This document shows positions 15,416-23,836 of a stretch of DNA of 64,000 nt, piece by piece (positions within the stretch are counted from its first letter, which is position 1; each line of letters begins with the position of its first letter). The stretch comes from Butyrivibrio sp. Su6 (GTDB lineage Bacteria; Bacillota; Clostridia; Lachnospirales; Lachnospiraceae), in the NCBI RefSeq assembly GCF_900108105.1, contig NZ_FNUR01000007.1, forward strand, positions 117,507 to 181,506, written 5' to 3'. The notes under the pieces are model-generated. The model did not search any database. It had not been told where the DNA came from and saw nothing but the letters and a program-made list of their open reading frames with translations. Position numbers and translations under genes: made by a program.

Positions 15416-15649
15416 TTACTCAAAATCCTCCAGATTGCCATCTGCTGCTATTTTCTGAACTTTCTGCTCCACTTTCTCTATAGCTTCATGGCAATACTTT
15501 AGAAGTTCCATTCCCTCCTGATATTCTTTAAAAGAATCCTCTAAAGAAATATCTTCTTTATCAAGAGCCTGTATTTTCTTTTCTATCTCAGAAAAAGCTT
15601 CTTCTACTGAAAGCTTCTTTTCCTCTGTATTCTCACTTTTCTTTGCCAT
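15416..15649 (-). CDS. xseB: Exodeoxyribonuclease VII small subunit
   Basis: A 77-residue helical-hairpin protein with the family motif ALDKEDISLEDSFKEYQEGM followed by a YCHEAIEKVEQKVQ helix. It pairs with XseA to form ExoVII, which degrades single-stranded DNA. The ATG at 15649 with AAAGGA upstream overlaps the end of xseA by 17 bp, consistent with coupled synthesis of subunits. Confidence 0.93.
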   Translation of the reverse strand: MAKKSENTEEKKLSVEEAFSEIEKKIQALDKEDISLEDSFKEYQEGMELLKYCHEAIEKVEQKVQKIAADGNLEDFE

Positions 15650-16856
15650 ACGAAATTTCCTTTGTTCCAACAACGGTACTTCTTATGATTCCATCTGTAA
15701 CATATATATTAAGTTCATCGCCTTCACTAACTGACTCAATGCTTTTGACATTATCTCCTGCCCCATTTGAGACATAAGAATATCCGCCCATAAGTCTGTC
15801 AAGCGGCGATAATCCCTTTAGTTTTTCTATATCAATGTTTAATCTGTGCCTGTACTCTGACAGTTTTCTGTCCATCTTTGAGTTTAAGGCATCACCAAGT
15901 TTGTCAATCTTAAGAAGCCTGTCCCTGACCTTATTCATAGGACTTAAAAGTCGTAGGTTCTCTTTTAACCTGTCCTCTATAAGTTTTCTGGCTCTTATCC
16001 TGCTCTCCATGCTCTTGGTAAGAGTAAAAGCATAATCCTCAATATCCTGAAGGAACCTCTCGTACTCATACACTGCAAGCTCTGCTGCCGCAGAAGGAGT
16101 CGGTGCCCTTCTATCAGAAACATAATCTGCTATTGTAGTATCAGTCTCATGACCAACAGCAGAAATGATAGGAATAGGGCAATCGAAAATAGCCTGTGCT
16201 ACATTTTCTTCGTTGAAAGCCCAAAGATCTTCTATAGAACCTCCACCACGTCCAACGATCATGACATCAACATTTTTCTCTGTCAGAGCCTGTATTCCTC
16301 TGACTATACTCTCAGAAGCTTCTGCACCTTGTACTATGGCGGGATAAAGAATTATTTGAATATGCGGATTTCTACGGGTAGCCACATTTATTATATCCCT
16401 CACTGCCGCACCAGTAGGAGCTGTAACTATTCCAAGAGTTTTTATATATTTGGGAACAGGCTGTTTATATACTTCGTCAAACATGCCTGACTCAGCCAGC
16501 CTTTTCTTTAGCTCTTCATATTTTTCATAAAGAGCTCCAGCGCCGTCAAGTTCTATCTTTCTGGCATAAAGCTGATATTTCCCGTCTCTTTCGTATACAT
16601 CAACAGTTCCGCTGGCCTTTATCTGCTGTCCCTCTTTCATCAAAAAAGAAAGACCGCCTCTTTCCTTGTCACCGCGGAACATCACACAAGAAATAGCACC
16701 ACCGGCATCCTTCATCGTAAAGTAAATATGACCGGATGAGTGGTACCTTAAATTGCTCACTTCTCCTTTTATGGTAATAGTCCTTAAAAGGAAATCCTGA
16801 GTAAACATATTCCTGATGTAAGAATTAACCTGTGTGACTGTATATTCACTGCGCAA
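15633..16856 (-). CDS. xseA: Exodeoxyribonuclease VII large subunit
   Basis: A 407-residue catalytic subunit. Residues about 1-100 form the OB-fold DNA-binding domain (YTVTQVNSYIRNMF, VSNLRYHSSGHIYFTMKD). The catalytic part has TAPTGAAVRDIINVATRRNP and GRGGGSIEDLWAFN near 190, HETDTTIADYVSDRRAPTPSA, then a long coiled coil. It overlaps nusB by 11 bp. Confidence 0.95.
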   Translation of the reverse strand: MRSEYTVTQVNSYIRNMFTQDFLLRTITIKGEVSNLRYHSSGHIYFTMKDAGGAISCVMFRGDKERGGLSFLMKEGQQIKASGTVDVYERDGKYQLYARKIELDGAGALYEKYEELKKRLAESGMFDEVYKQPVPKYIKTLGIVTAPTGAAVRDIINVATRRNPHIQIILYPAIVQGAEASESIVRGIQALTEKNVDVMIVGRGGGSIEDLWAFNEENVAQAIFDCPIPIISAVGHETDTTIADYVSDRRAPTPSAAAELAVYEYERFLQDIEDYAFTLTKSMESRIRARKLIEDRLKENLRLLSPMNKVRDRLLKIDKLGDALNSKMDRKLSEYRHRLNIDIEKLKGLSPLDRLMGGYSYVSNGAGDNVKSIESVSEGDELNIYVTDGIIRSTVVGTKEISYGKEK

Positions 16857-17247
16857 ATTTAGCTAACACTCCGTTTACAAAAGCAGGTGATCCATCCTGT
16901 CCAAACTTCTTGGCAAGTTCTACTGCCTCATTTATAGCTACACCTGTTGGAACGCTGTCATCGTATTTTATCTCATAGACAGCAAGACGTATGATGGTAA
17001 GATCCACCTTAGCCATACGCTTTGTATCCCATCCTGATGTGGCACTGTTTATTGCCTCATCAATCTCAGGAAGCTTTTCTGCTATCTTCTCATATTTTTC
17101 TCTGATCTGATCAGCATCCTTTTTAGAGAACTCTTCATCACTTACAGTTGTAAAGAGCTCTTCCTGCTCTGCCATCTCTTCGATGGAATTAAATTCAACA
17201 CGAAAAAGCAGCATAAAAATCTGCTCTCTCAGTAAACTTCTATTCAT
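16846..17247 (-). CDS. nusB: Transcription antitermination factor NusB
   Basis: A 133-residue all-helical protein that with S10 (NusE) binds boxA RNA in rRNA antitermination. Visible family features are RSLLREQIFMLLFRVEF at the N-terminus, DLTIIRLAVYEI and VAINEAVELAKKFG near the C-terminus with FVNGVLAKFA. ATG at 17247 with AGGA upstream; a GTG one codon earlier is also possible. Confidence 0.93.
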   Translation of the reverse strand: MNRSLLREQIFMLLFRVEFNSIEEMAEQEELFTTVSDEEFSKKDADQIREKYEKIAEKLPEIDEAINSATSGWDTKRMAKVDLTIIRLAVYEIKYDDSVPTGVAINEAVELAKKFGQDGSPAFVNGVLAKFAQ

Positions 17248-17279
17248 CACGTTTTTCCTATTCTATAAAAAATGTTTTA

Positions 17280-17633
17280 TCACGCCTTAGGCATTGTAAT
17301 ACCAGCTATTCTGATATTAACGTCTGTAACTTCAAGGCCTGTCATATTTTCAATTGAAGCCTTGACCTTTGTCTGTGCCTGCTGGCAAGTTGCCGGAATA
17401 TTATATCCATAAGCCATCATAAGTGCCAGATCAACCTGCACCTGAGATGCACCTATTACGACCTTTGCTCCCTTTGTAAGGTTTTTACGGCTTACCTTTT
17501 CAAGAGCATCACTTGTGTAATTGCCAGCCATAGCTGAAACACCATCAACTTCAAGTGCTGCAAGAGCCGCAATTCTAGCTACTACATCATCAGCAATCTT
17601 AACAGATCCAATCTCTGCAATTTCTTTTCCCAT
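17280..17633 (-). CDS. Asp23/Gls24 family envelope stress protein
   Basis: A 117-residue Asp23-family protein: IGSVKIADDVVARIAALAALEVDGVSAM at the start, VQVDLALMMAYGYNIP in the middle and VNIRIAGI at the end. It is the first gene of the run that continues with nusB, the usual position of yqhY in Bacillus, where it is linked to acetyl-CoA carboxylase control. The ribosome binding site GAGGTGAC precedes the ATG. A duplicated promoter-like region lies upstream (17645-17780). Confidence 0.88.
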   Translation of the reverse strand: MGKEIAEIGSVKIADDVVARIAALAALEVDGVSAMAGNYTSDALEKVSRKNLTKGAKVVIGASQVQVDLALMMAYGYNIPATCQQAQTKVKASIENMTGLEVTDVNIRIAGITMPKA

Positions 17634-17644
17634 AACTTGTCACC

Positions 17645-17780
17645 TCATTTATTCACAATCATGAATTATTATACCACAATTCTAAGTTCGAAAATACCTC
17701 ACTAAGAATTCTGGTATCCTTATCGCTAAGCTCGACAATACCTCACTAAGCGAATCAGTATACCACAATTCCCACAATTC
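17645..17780 (-). promoter_or_regulatory. Duplicated promoter region of the asp23-nusB operon
   Basis: Reading minus, GGTATAATAATTC gives a good -10 (TATAAT, plus-strand position about 17668-17673). Upstream, two roughly 50-bp direct copies share TTAGTGAGGTATT and a TCGA-CTTAG segment, the outer one ending in GGTATACT, itself -10-like. A related single copy (AATTATGGTATACT after CAGTGAAGTA) precedes the small membrane gene at 5308. It may be tandem promoters or operators; the sigma factor is not identifiable. Confidence 0.5.
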
Positions 17781-17784
17781 CACA

Positions 17785-19272
17785 TCACAGCCAAAAGATG
17801 ATTGTCTTGGTATCTGCAAATGTTGTATAGGACACGGAAGATGTATCCCCCTGCAGATAATCAAAGACCTTCCTGTCTGTTATCAGCTGTGCGAACATAC
17901 TGTCATACACATCCTGTGAAGCACACTTCATAGTCACATTATTGCTGCCATCATTGTACCTGCGGTCAAAGAGATCCTTCACAAGAGACATTTCAGCAGA
18001 TGTGAAGTACTCATCCTCCCTGACATAGTAGTTATCTGCCATACTTGAGCAATTTGGCATATAAATGTCATCAGATATTGTGTGATTCCTAACGATATCT
18101 GAAGTCGTCACATTAAGATAGTCATAATTTATGGCAGGAAGCTTGGTTGCATCAGCACTCTCACCATTTGTTGTCTGGTAGGAAGAATCTCCCCAAGTCA
18201 CATCCACATAGTAATATGCATTATTACACTTCACAAGATTCCAGGCATGCCTGACGCCTTTAGAATTCTTGGTATCTACGGTTCCGGTGACCAGAGTACA
18301 GTCAATTCCAATCTTGTTAAGAAGGAGCTGTGCTGCCTTTGCATAACCATTGCATACGCTTCTGCCATTTAAAAACACAGAGCATATATTCTGATTATCA
18401 GGAGCTTCTATATCATACTCGGTATTAGTGATCAGGTAGTCATATATATACTTGATCGCATAATAGTCATCTTCTGAGGAAGGCGCATTTGCAAGGCATC
18501 TGTTAACAGCCTCATTTATCTGCACCTTTTTTGCCTCAGCCTGTTCCTTACTGCAAGTGTAATTGCCCGTAAAAGAAATCTTGGTGATAACGTTATCAAT
18601 CGTATAGTTGGTATAATGATAGCCATCCACATAAAAGATCTCCGGATGATCCGCCATTACATAGTCAAAGACCTGTTCTATGGCATCGTCACTTGTAGTT
18701 GAGACAATAACATCTGCAGCAAGATTCTGCATTATTGTAAGCAGCTCAACATACAAAGTCTTCCCTGCTTCAGTAAGCCTTTCATATGCATAAAGCCCTT
18801 CCTGGCTCTTTTTTATGGTCTCTATTCCCACAGGAGAAAGTCCAATTGATTCTCTGACCCTTTCATCTTCATCATCAGATGCTTTGGATAAGGTAACCCC
18901 AGGGCTTTGCTGTTTTTGTTCCTGGGCAAGGCTTGATTTAACAGATGAAGCATCAAAAGAACTATCGGATGAGCTTTCTTCTTTGGAAGCTTCCTCTGCT
19001 CCTGTTTCTATTTCTGCAACAATAGTAGTTTCACCAGTTGCCTGATCTGATACGTCATCCCCGGCACTTTCCACTTCAATGGCAGTCTCAGGCACCTGAT
19101 AAGTGCTGTCAGTAGTTGAAACCGGATTATCCAATTTAGGATCTTTTAGTCCCAAAGCTTCCAGATAGTCATCAAAGCTTTCATACTGACAACCTGAAAG
19201 ACCAGTTGTAACAACTCCCGCGGCCAGAAGCGCCGCCACTATTCTCTTAACTTTTCCAATGCCTTTTCTCAA
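17785..19272 (-). CDS. Transglutaminase-like lipoprotein
   Basis: A 495-residue secreted lipoprotein. The start is a TTG at 19272 with a strong GGAGGGG upstream. A basic n-region, hydrophobic core and lipobox (TTGLSGC) give Cys at about residue 27. A Ser/Glu/Thr-rich linker runs to about residue 130. The C-terminal half is a transglutaminase-like fold with RSVCNGYAKAAQLLL (Cys), GVRHAWNLVKCNNAYYYVDVTWGD (His, Asp), so the Cys-His-Asp triad is intact. Such proteins in Gram-positives are thought to be surface peptidases or crosslinking enzymes; the substrate is unknown. Confidence 0.85.
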   Translation of the reverse strand: MRKGIGKVKRIVAALLAAGVVTTGLSGCQYESFDDYLEALGLKDPKLDNPVSTTDSTYQVPETAIEVESAGDDVSDQATGETTIVAEIETGAEEASKEESSSDSSFDASSVKSSLAQEQKQQSPGVTLSKASDDEDERVRESIGLSPVGIETIKKSQEGLYAYERLTEAGKTLYVELLTIMQNLAADVIVSTTSDDAIEQVFDYVMADHPEIFYVDGYHYTNYTIDNVITKISFTGNYTCSKEQAEAKKVQINEAVNRCLANAPSSEDDYYAIKYIYDYLITNTEYDIEAPDNQNICSVFLNGRSVCNGYAKAAQLLLNKIGIDCTLVTGTVDTKNSKGVRHAWNLVKCNNAYYYVDVTWGDSSYQTTNGESADATKLPAINYDYLNVTTSDIVRNHTISDDIYMPNCSSMADNYYVREDEYFTSAEMSLVKDLFDRRYNDGSNNVTMKCASQDVYDSMFAQLITDRKVFDYLQGDTSSVSYTTFADTKTIIFWL

Positions 19273-19299
19273 GTACTCCCCTCCAACTTACGATAAGCA

Positions 19300-20904
19300 T
19301 TAGTTCTTCTTAAACTCAGAAAGAATAAGTCCTTTATTTCTCTCCATTGTCATTCCAACACTCCACTCGTTAATGAATAAGAGAAGTGGTCTGTCATGCA
19401 TATCCTTGATTTTCTTCATATCTGAAGTTCCAACAAGTGTAGACATATCGATATCCTGATTGTCCACCCATCTGATGTACTCGTATGGAAGATTCTCAAG
19501 GATTATATCAACATTGTACTCGCTCTGGAGTCGGAACTTCAATACATCAAACTGAAGAACACCAACTACTCCGACAATTATTTCCTCAAGTCCTGTATTG
19601 TACTCCTGGAATATCTGAATAGCACCTTCCTGAGCTATCTGAGTGATACCCTTTACAAACTGTTTACGCTTCATGGTATCTACCTGACGTACTCTTGCAA
19701 AGTGTTCCGGAGCAAATGTAGGGATTCCTTCGTATACCACATTGTCTTTTGGCATACAGATCGTATCACCAATAGAGAAAATACCCGGATCAAATACGCC
19801 CATGATATCACCGGCGTAAGCCTCACTAAGTATCTTTCTCTCATCAGCCATCAGCTGCTGTGGCTGTGAAAGTCTCATAACCTTGCCGCTCTGCACATGC
19901 TTAACTTCGTTGTTGGCATCATAGCGTCCTGAACAGATTCTCATAAAAGCGACTCTGTCTCTGTGAGCTTTGTTCATATTAGCCTGGATCTTAAATACAA
20001 AGGCTGTAAAATCTCTCTCAAATGGATCAATAAGCTCTCCGTCTGAAGACTTACGTCCTGTAGGAGGAGTGGCCATTTTTAAGAAATGATGGAGGAAAAG
20101 TTCTACACCAAAGTTCTGAAGAGCTGATCCAAAGAACACAGGAGTAAGTTCACCTGCTCTTACTTTTTCAAGATCATATTCAGCGCCTGCTCCATCCAAA
20201 AGCTCTATTTCTCCCTGAAGCTTTTCAAAAGCATCCTGTCCAATCTCACTGTCAATAGCAGCTTTATCGTTAAGATCTATGAAAGTTTCTTTTCCTTCCT
20301 TAGTTCCCTTTTGCGTCTCTGAGAATGTAACTATATGACCTTCTCGCCTGTCATAGATACCTTTGAAATTCTTACCTGAACCAATTGGCCAGTTCATAGG
20401 GCAGGTTGCGATCCCGAGATTATTCTCAATATCATCAAGAAGATCAAAAGTGTCTTTTGCATCACGGTCGAGCTTATTTATAAATGTAAAGATCGGAATA
20501 TGACTCATGGCGCAGACTTTAAAGAGCTTTCTTGTCTGAGCCTCAACACCCTTGCTGGCATCAATAACCATGACAGCTGAGTCAGCAGCCATAAGTGTTC
20601 TGTATGTATCTTCTGAGAAGTCCTGGTGTCCTGGAGTATCAAGGATGTTTATGCAGCATCCTTCAAAGTTGAACTGCAGAACTGATGAAGTAACCGAAAT
20701 ACCTCTCTGTTTCTCGATTTCCATCCAGTCAGATACAGCATGTCTGGCTGTAGCCTTACCCTTAACGCTACCAGCCATGTTAATAGCTCCACCGTAAAGC
20801 AGGAACTTTTCGGTAAGAGTTGTCTTACCTGCGTCAGGGTGGGAAATAATTGCAAAAGTACGACGCTTATTTATCTCATTAATTGTTTCTTTTGTATTAC
20901 TCAT
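19300..20904 (-). CDS. prfC: Peptide chain release factor 3
   Basis: A 534-residue translational GTPase that removes RF1/RF2 after termination. G1 HPDAGKTTL near residue 21, G3 DTPGHQDFSEDTYR near 87, G4 NKLDRD near 140, and RF3-specific insertions in domains II and III with RVRQVDTMKRKQFVKGI. ATG with AAAGGA upstream. Length is typical. It lies downstream of pnp but is separated from it by two hairpins. Confidence 0.95.
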   Translation of the reverse strand: MSNTKETINEINKRRTFAIISHPDAGKTTLTEKFLLYGGAINMAGSVKGKATARHAVSDWMEIEKQRGISVTSSVLQFNFEGCCINILDTPGHQDFSEDTYRTLMAADSAVMVIDASKGVEAQTRKLFKVCAMSHIPIFTFINKLDRDAKDTFDLLDDIENNLGIATCPMNWPIGSGKNFKGIYDRREGHIVTFSETQKGTKEGKETFIDLNDKAAIDSEIGQDAFEKLQGEIELLDGAGAEYDLEKVRAGELTPVFFGSALQNFGVELFLHHFLKMATPPTGRKSSDGELIDPFERDFTAFVFKIQANMNKAHRDRVAFMRICSGRYDANNEVKHVQSGKVMRLSQPQQLMADERKILSEAYAGDIMGVFDPGIFSIGDTICMPKDNVVYEGIPTFAPEHFARVRQVDTMKRKQFVKGITQIAQEGAIQIFQEYNTGLEEIIVGVVGVLQFDVLKFRLQSEYNVDIILENLPYEYIRWVDNQDIDMSTLVGTSDMKKIKDMHDRPLLLFINEWSVGMTMERNKGLILSEFKKN

Positions 20905-20927
20905 TGCTCAATCCTTTATTACTTTAA

Positions 20928-20958
20928 ATAAGACCGGTATGCATAACACGCCGGTCTT
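20928..20958 (-). terminator. Terminator after pnp
   Basis: AAGACCGG pairs with CCGGTCTT around a short loop, followed by ATTTAAA on the minus strand. It separates pnp from prfC. A second hairpin at 20981-21016 (AAGCT-TGCTCT arms, about 11 bp with one bulge) lies between it and the pnp stop but lacks a T-run. Confidence 0.7.
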
Positions 20959-21049
20959 AAAGAATATACGTTAGATACGGAAGCTCTGCTCTCACTTCGT
21001 TCGCCAGAGCAAGCTTCATACTAAAATCGACTTACGTCTCATTAAGTAT

Positions 21050-23140
21050 TCAGCTTTTAGGGCAATCCTTGATTGAGAAGCTGATTCTTCCCATCTTATC
21101 CTTGCCAAGGCAGATAACTTTTACAGTATCACCAAGTGTAAGAACATCTTCAACATGGTCGATTCTCTCTTTAGAGATCTTGCTGATGTGAACCATGCCC
21201 TCTTTGCCAGGAGCAAACTCAACAAATGCGCCGAACTCTTTGATGCTTACAACCTTACCTGTGAAGATCTGATCCTTCTCAAAGTCTGTAACGATCACAT
21301 TGATCATGTTAACAGCCTCATTGATCTTATCCTGATCTTCTCCACAAACAGAAACCTGTCCGTCATCTGTAATATCAATCTTAACGCCTGTTCTAGCGAT
21401 GATTTCATTGATTGTCTTTCCACGCTGTCCAACAACATCACCAATCTTCTCAGGATCGATCTGCATAGAAACGATCTTAGGAGCGTACTTGGATACTTCC
21501 TTACGAGGTTCAGCAATTGCCTTGCTCATGCACTCATCCATGATGAAGAATCTTGCTTCACGGCACTGCTCAATAGCTGTCTCAACGATAGGCTTTGTAA
21601 GACCGTGGATCTTGATATCCATCTGGATAGCTGTGATACCGTCTTTTGTTCCTGTTACCTTGAAGTCCATATCTCCGAAGAAGTCTTCAAGTCCCTGAAT
21701 ATCTGTAAGAACGATGAAATCATCATCTGTGTCTCCAGTAACAAGACCACATGAAATACCAGCAACCATCTTCTTGATAGGAACACCGGCAGCCATAAGT
21801 GACATACATGATGCGCAAGTTGAAGCCATTGATGTTGATCCGTTAGACTCAAATGTTTCTGATACAGCACGGATTGCATATGGGAACTCATCAACACTAG
21901 GAAGAACAGGAAGAAGTGCTCTCTCAGCAAGTGCGCCGTGACCGATCTCTCTACGTCCAGGGCCTCTTGAAACCTTTGTCTCACCTACAGAATATGCAGG
22001 GAAGTTGTACTGGTGTACATATCTCTTATCAGCTGCAAAGCTGTCAAGACCTTCAACCTTCTGAGCCTCTGAAAGTGGAGCAAGTGTTACAACATCACAG
22101 ATCTGTGTCTGTCCACGAGTGAACATAGCACTTCCGTGTACTCTAGGAATAAGATCAACCTCAGCTGAAAGTGGTCTGATCTGCTTTATGTCACGTCCGT
22201 CTGGTCTCTTGTGATCTTTAAGGATCATCTTACGAACTGTCTTTTTCTCATACTGGTAGATTGCTTCACCAAGGATTGCAAGCCACTCTTCGTTGTCAGC
22301 AAACTTCTCTGTGAGTCTGTCTGTAATATCAGCGATGTTTGCTTCTCTTGTCTGCTTGTCATCTGTAAATACAGCCTTTTCCATCTCTTCTGGTGGAACA
22401 ACCTCTTTGATAGCTGCAAAGAGTTCTTCAGGAACAGCGCAGCTTGTATATTCGTGCTTTGGCTTACCAACCTCAGCTACAATACCCTTGAAGAATTCAA
22501 TGATCTGAAGGTTAACATCATGTGCCTTGTAGATAGCTTCCTTCATCTTCTCTTCAGGAATCTCGTTGGCACCGGCCTCGATCATGATTACTTTCTGTCC
22601 AACAGAAGCAACTGTGAGCTTAAGGTCACCTGTGTTCCACTGCTCCTGTGTAGGGTTAACGATGAGCTCACCATCGATCATACCGATCTGAGTCATAGCA
22701 CATGGGCCATCGAAAGGAATATCAGAAATTGAAACTGATACTGAAGCGCCAAGCATTGCAAGAAGCTCTGGACGGCACTGAGGATCAACTGACATAACCA
22801 TTGTCTCGATTGTTACGTCATTTCTGTAATCCTTAGGGAAAAGAGGACGCATAGGACGATCGATAACGCGGCTTGTAAGAATAGCGTTCTCAGAAGGCTT
22901 GCCCTCTCTCTTGTTGTATCCACCTGGGAATTTACCTACAGCATAGAACTTCTCACCATACTCTACTGAAAGTGGGAAGAAATCAATTCCATCCCTTGGC
23001 TTTGCTGAAGCTGTTGCTGTACATAAAACTGTTGTGTCGCCATACTGCATGAAAGCGCAGCCGTTTGCCTGTTTTCCTACTTTGCCGATTTCAACCTTAA
23101 GTGTACGTCCGGCAAGTTCCATTGAATAAGTCTTTACCAT
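21050..23140 (-). CDS. pnp: Polyribonucleotide nucleotidyltransferase (PNPase)
   Basis: A 696-residue 3'-5' phosphorolytic exoribonuclease. It has two RNase PH-like domains (residues about 10-220 and 310-540, the second with GRREIGHGALAERAL and FKVTGTKDGITAIQMD), a KH domain (DVVGQRGKTINEIIARTGVKIDI, about 560-615) and an S1 domain (FTGKVVSIKEFGAFVEFAPG) at the end. ATG with GAAGGAG upstream. It is downstream of rpsO, the conserved order. The 270-nt leader contains a long hairpin likely to matter for control. Confidence 0.96.
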   Translation of the reverse strand: MVKTYSMELAGRTLKVEIGKVGKQANGCAFMQYGDTTVLCTATASAKPRDGIDFFPLSVEYGEKFYAVGKFPGGYNKREGKPSENAILTSRVIDRPMRPLFPKDYRNDVTIETMVMSVDPQCRPELLAMLGASVSVSISDIPFDGPCAMTQIGMIDGELIVNPTQEQWNTGDLKLTVASVGQKVIMIEAGANEIPEEKMKEAIYKAHDVNLQIIEFFKGIVAEVGKPKHEYTSCAVPEELFAAIKEVVPPEEMEKAVFTDDKQTREANIADITDRLTEKFADNEEWLAILGEAIYQYEKKTVRKMILKDHKRPDGRDIKQIRPLSAEVDLIPRVHGSAMFTRGQTQICDVVTLAPLSEAQKVEGLDSFAADKRYVHQYNFPAYSVGETKVSRGPGRREIGHGALAERALLPVLPSVDEFPYAIRAVSETFESNGSTSMASTCASCMSLMAAGVPIKKMVAGISCGLVTGDTDDDFIVLTDIQGLEDFFGDMDFKVTGTKDGITAIQMDIKIHGLTKPIVETAIEQCREARFFIMDECMSKAIAEPRKEVSKYAPKIVSMQIDPEKIGDVVGQRGKTINEIIARTGVKIDITDDGQVSVCGEDQDKINEAVNMINVIVTDFEKDQIFTGKVVSIKEFGAFVEFAPGKEGMVHISKISKERIDHVEDVLTLGDTVKVICLGKDKMGRISFSIKDCPKS

Positions 23141-23262
23141 TTTTTCTCCTTCTACTGCTCATCCGCAGTCCTTCATCTACAAATTCAAAAACATACTCAT
23201 ATACGACTGTTTCATTGAATTTTTGTACTTCAGGTGCGTGTGCAGTGTAAACATTATTATTG

Positions 23263-23333
23263 ATATATGGTTTTCAAGGTCATAATAAAAATCACGCATG
23301 CATAATCTTTATTATAACTTTGAACCCATATAT
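23263..23333 (-). promoter_or_regulatory. 71-nt hairpin in the pnp leader (candidate RNase III/PNPase control site)
   Basis: A near-perfect inverted repeat centred at 23298, arms starting ATATATGG and ending CCATATAT with GCATGC at the apex. In the minus-strand (pnp-sense) RNA, nearly all imperfections become G-U pairs, leaving about one A-C mismatch and a small asymmetry near the base; in the opposite RNA they would be A-C mismatches. In Escherichia coli a long stem in the pnp leader is cut by RNase III and the product destabilised by PNPase. The same logic here is inference. Confidence 0.7.
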
Positions 23334-23351
23334 CTTTTGTTATAAAAATAC

Positions 23352-23396
23352 AAAAAACGGAATAGGCTGATGATAGTACATCAGCCTTATCCCGTC
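23352..23396 (-). terminator. Intrinsic terminator after rpsO
   Basis: ACGGGATAAGGCTGATG pairs with CATCAGCCTATTCCGT around a 6-nt loop and is followed by TTTTTTG on the minus strand. It is strong, so pnp expression must come from read-through or from a promoter within 23141-23350. Confidence 0.85.
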
Positions 23397-23409
23397 TTCT
23401 TTTAACAGA

Positions 23410-23676
23410 TTACTTTCTAAGACCAAGGTCTGCGATGAGCTTACGATAAGCTTCGATATCCTTTTTCTTGAGATATCCAAGAAGGCTACGTCTCTGACCT
23501 ACCATCTTAAGAAGACCTCTTCTTGAGTGGTGATCCTTAGGGTTCTTATCAAGGTGAGCGTTAAGCTCCTTGATTCTCTCTGTAAGGATAGCTACCTGAA
23601 CTTCTGGTGAACCTGTGTCTCCAGCTGTTCTTGCGAACTTGCTGATTACTTCTGTTTTCTTCTCTTTTGAAATCAT
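23410..23676 (-). CDS. rpsO: 30S ribosomal protein S15
   Basis: An 88-residue S15 with the canonical [16 protein letters not shown] and [20 protein letters not shown], binding 16S rRNA helices 20-22. ATG with AAAGGAG upstream. Its 160-nt leader may carry an autoregulatory fold as in other bacteria, not resolved here. It precedes pnp. Confidence 0.97.
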   Translation of the reverse strand: MISKEKKTEVISKFARTAGDTGSPEVQVAILTERIKELNAHLDKNPKDHHSRRGLLKMVGQRRSLLGYLKKKDIEAYRKLIADLGLRK

Positions 23677-23781
23677 TTCTTTTCTCCTTTAAAAAATAGT
23701 ATTTCCTCCTAATACGCAGACAAAGGTTGGAGTATCCTGCATCCGAGTATAAGGTAGTCTGTTACAGTTGTCTGAACATTA

Positions 23782-23812
23782 AGTCAGCAACTAACACATA
23801 TTAGCACATAAA
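23782..23812 (-). promoter_or_regulatory. Probable rpsO promoter
   Basis: On the minus strand TTTACA is followed after 17 nt by TAATAT, about 110 nt upstream of the rpsO ATG. The position is approximate. A leader of about 100 nt follows, with several short complementary segments. Confidence 0.5.
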
Positions 23813-23836
23813 ACAAATTATGTAAAGTGCAGAATA

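Noticed and set aside
20981..21016. Second terminator between pnp and prfC
   Set aside because: The stem of about 11 bp has no T-run in either direction, so it is noted as a structure only.
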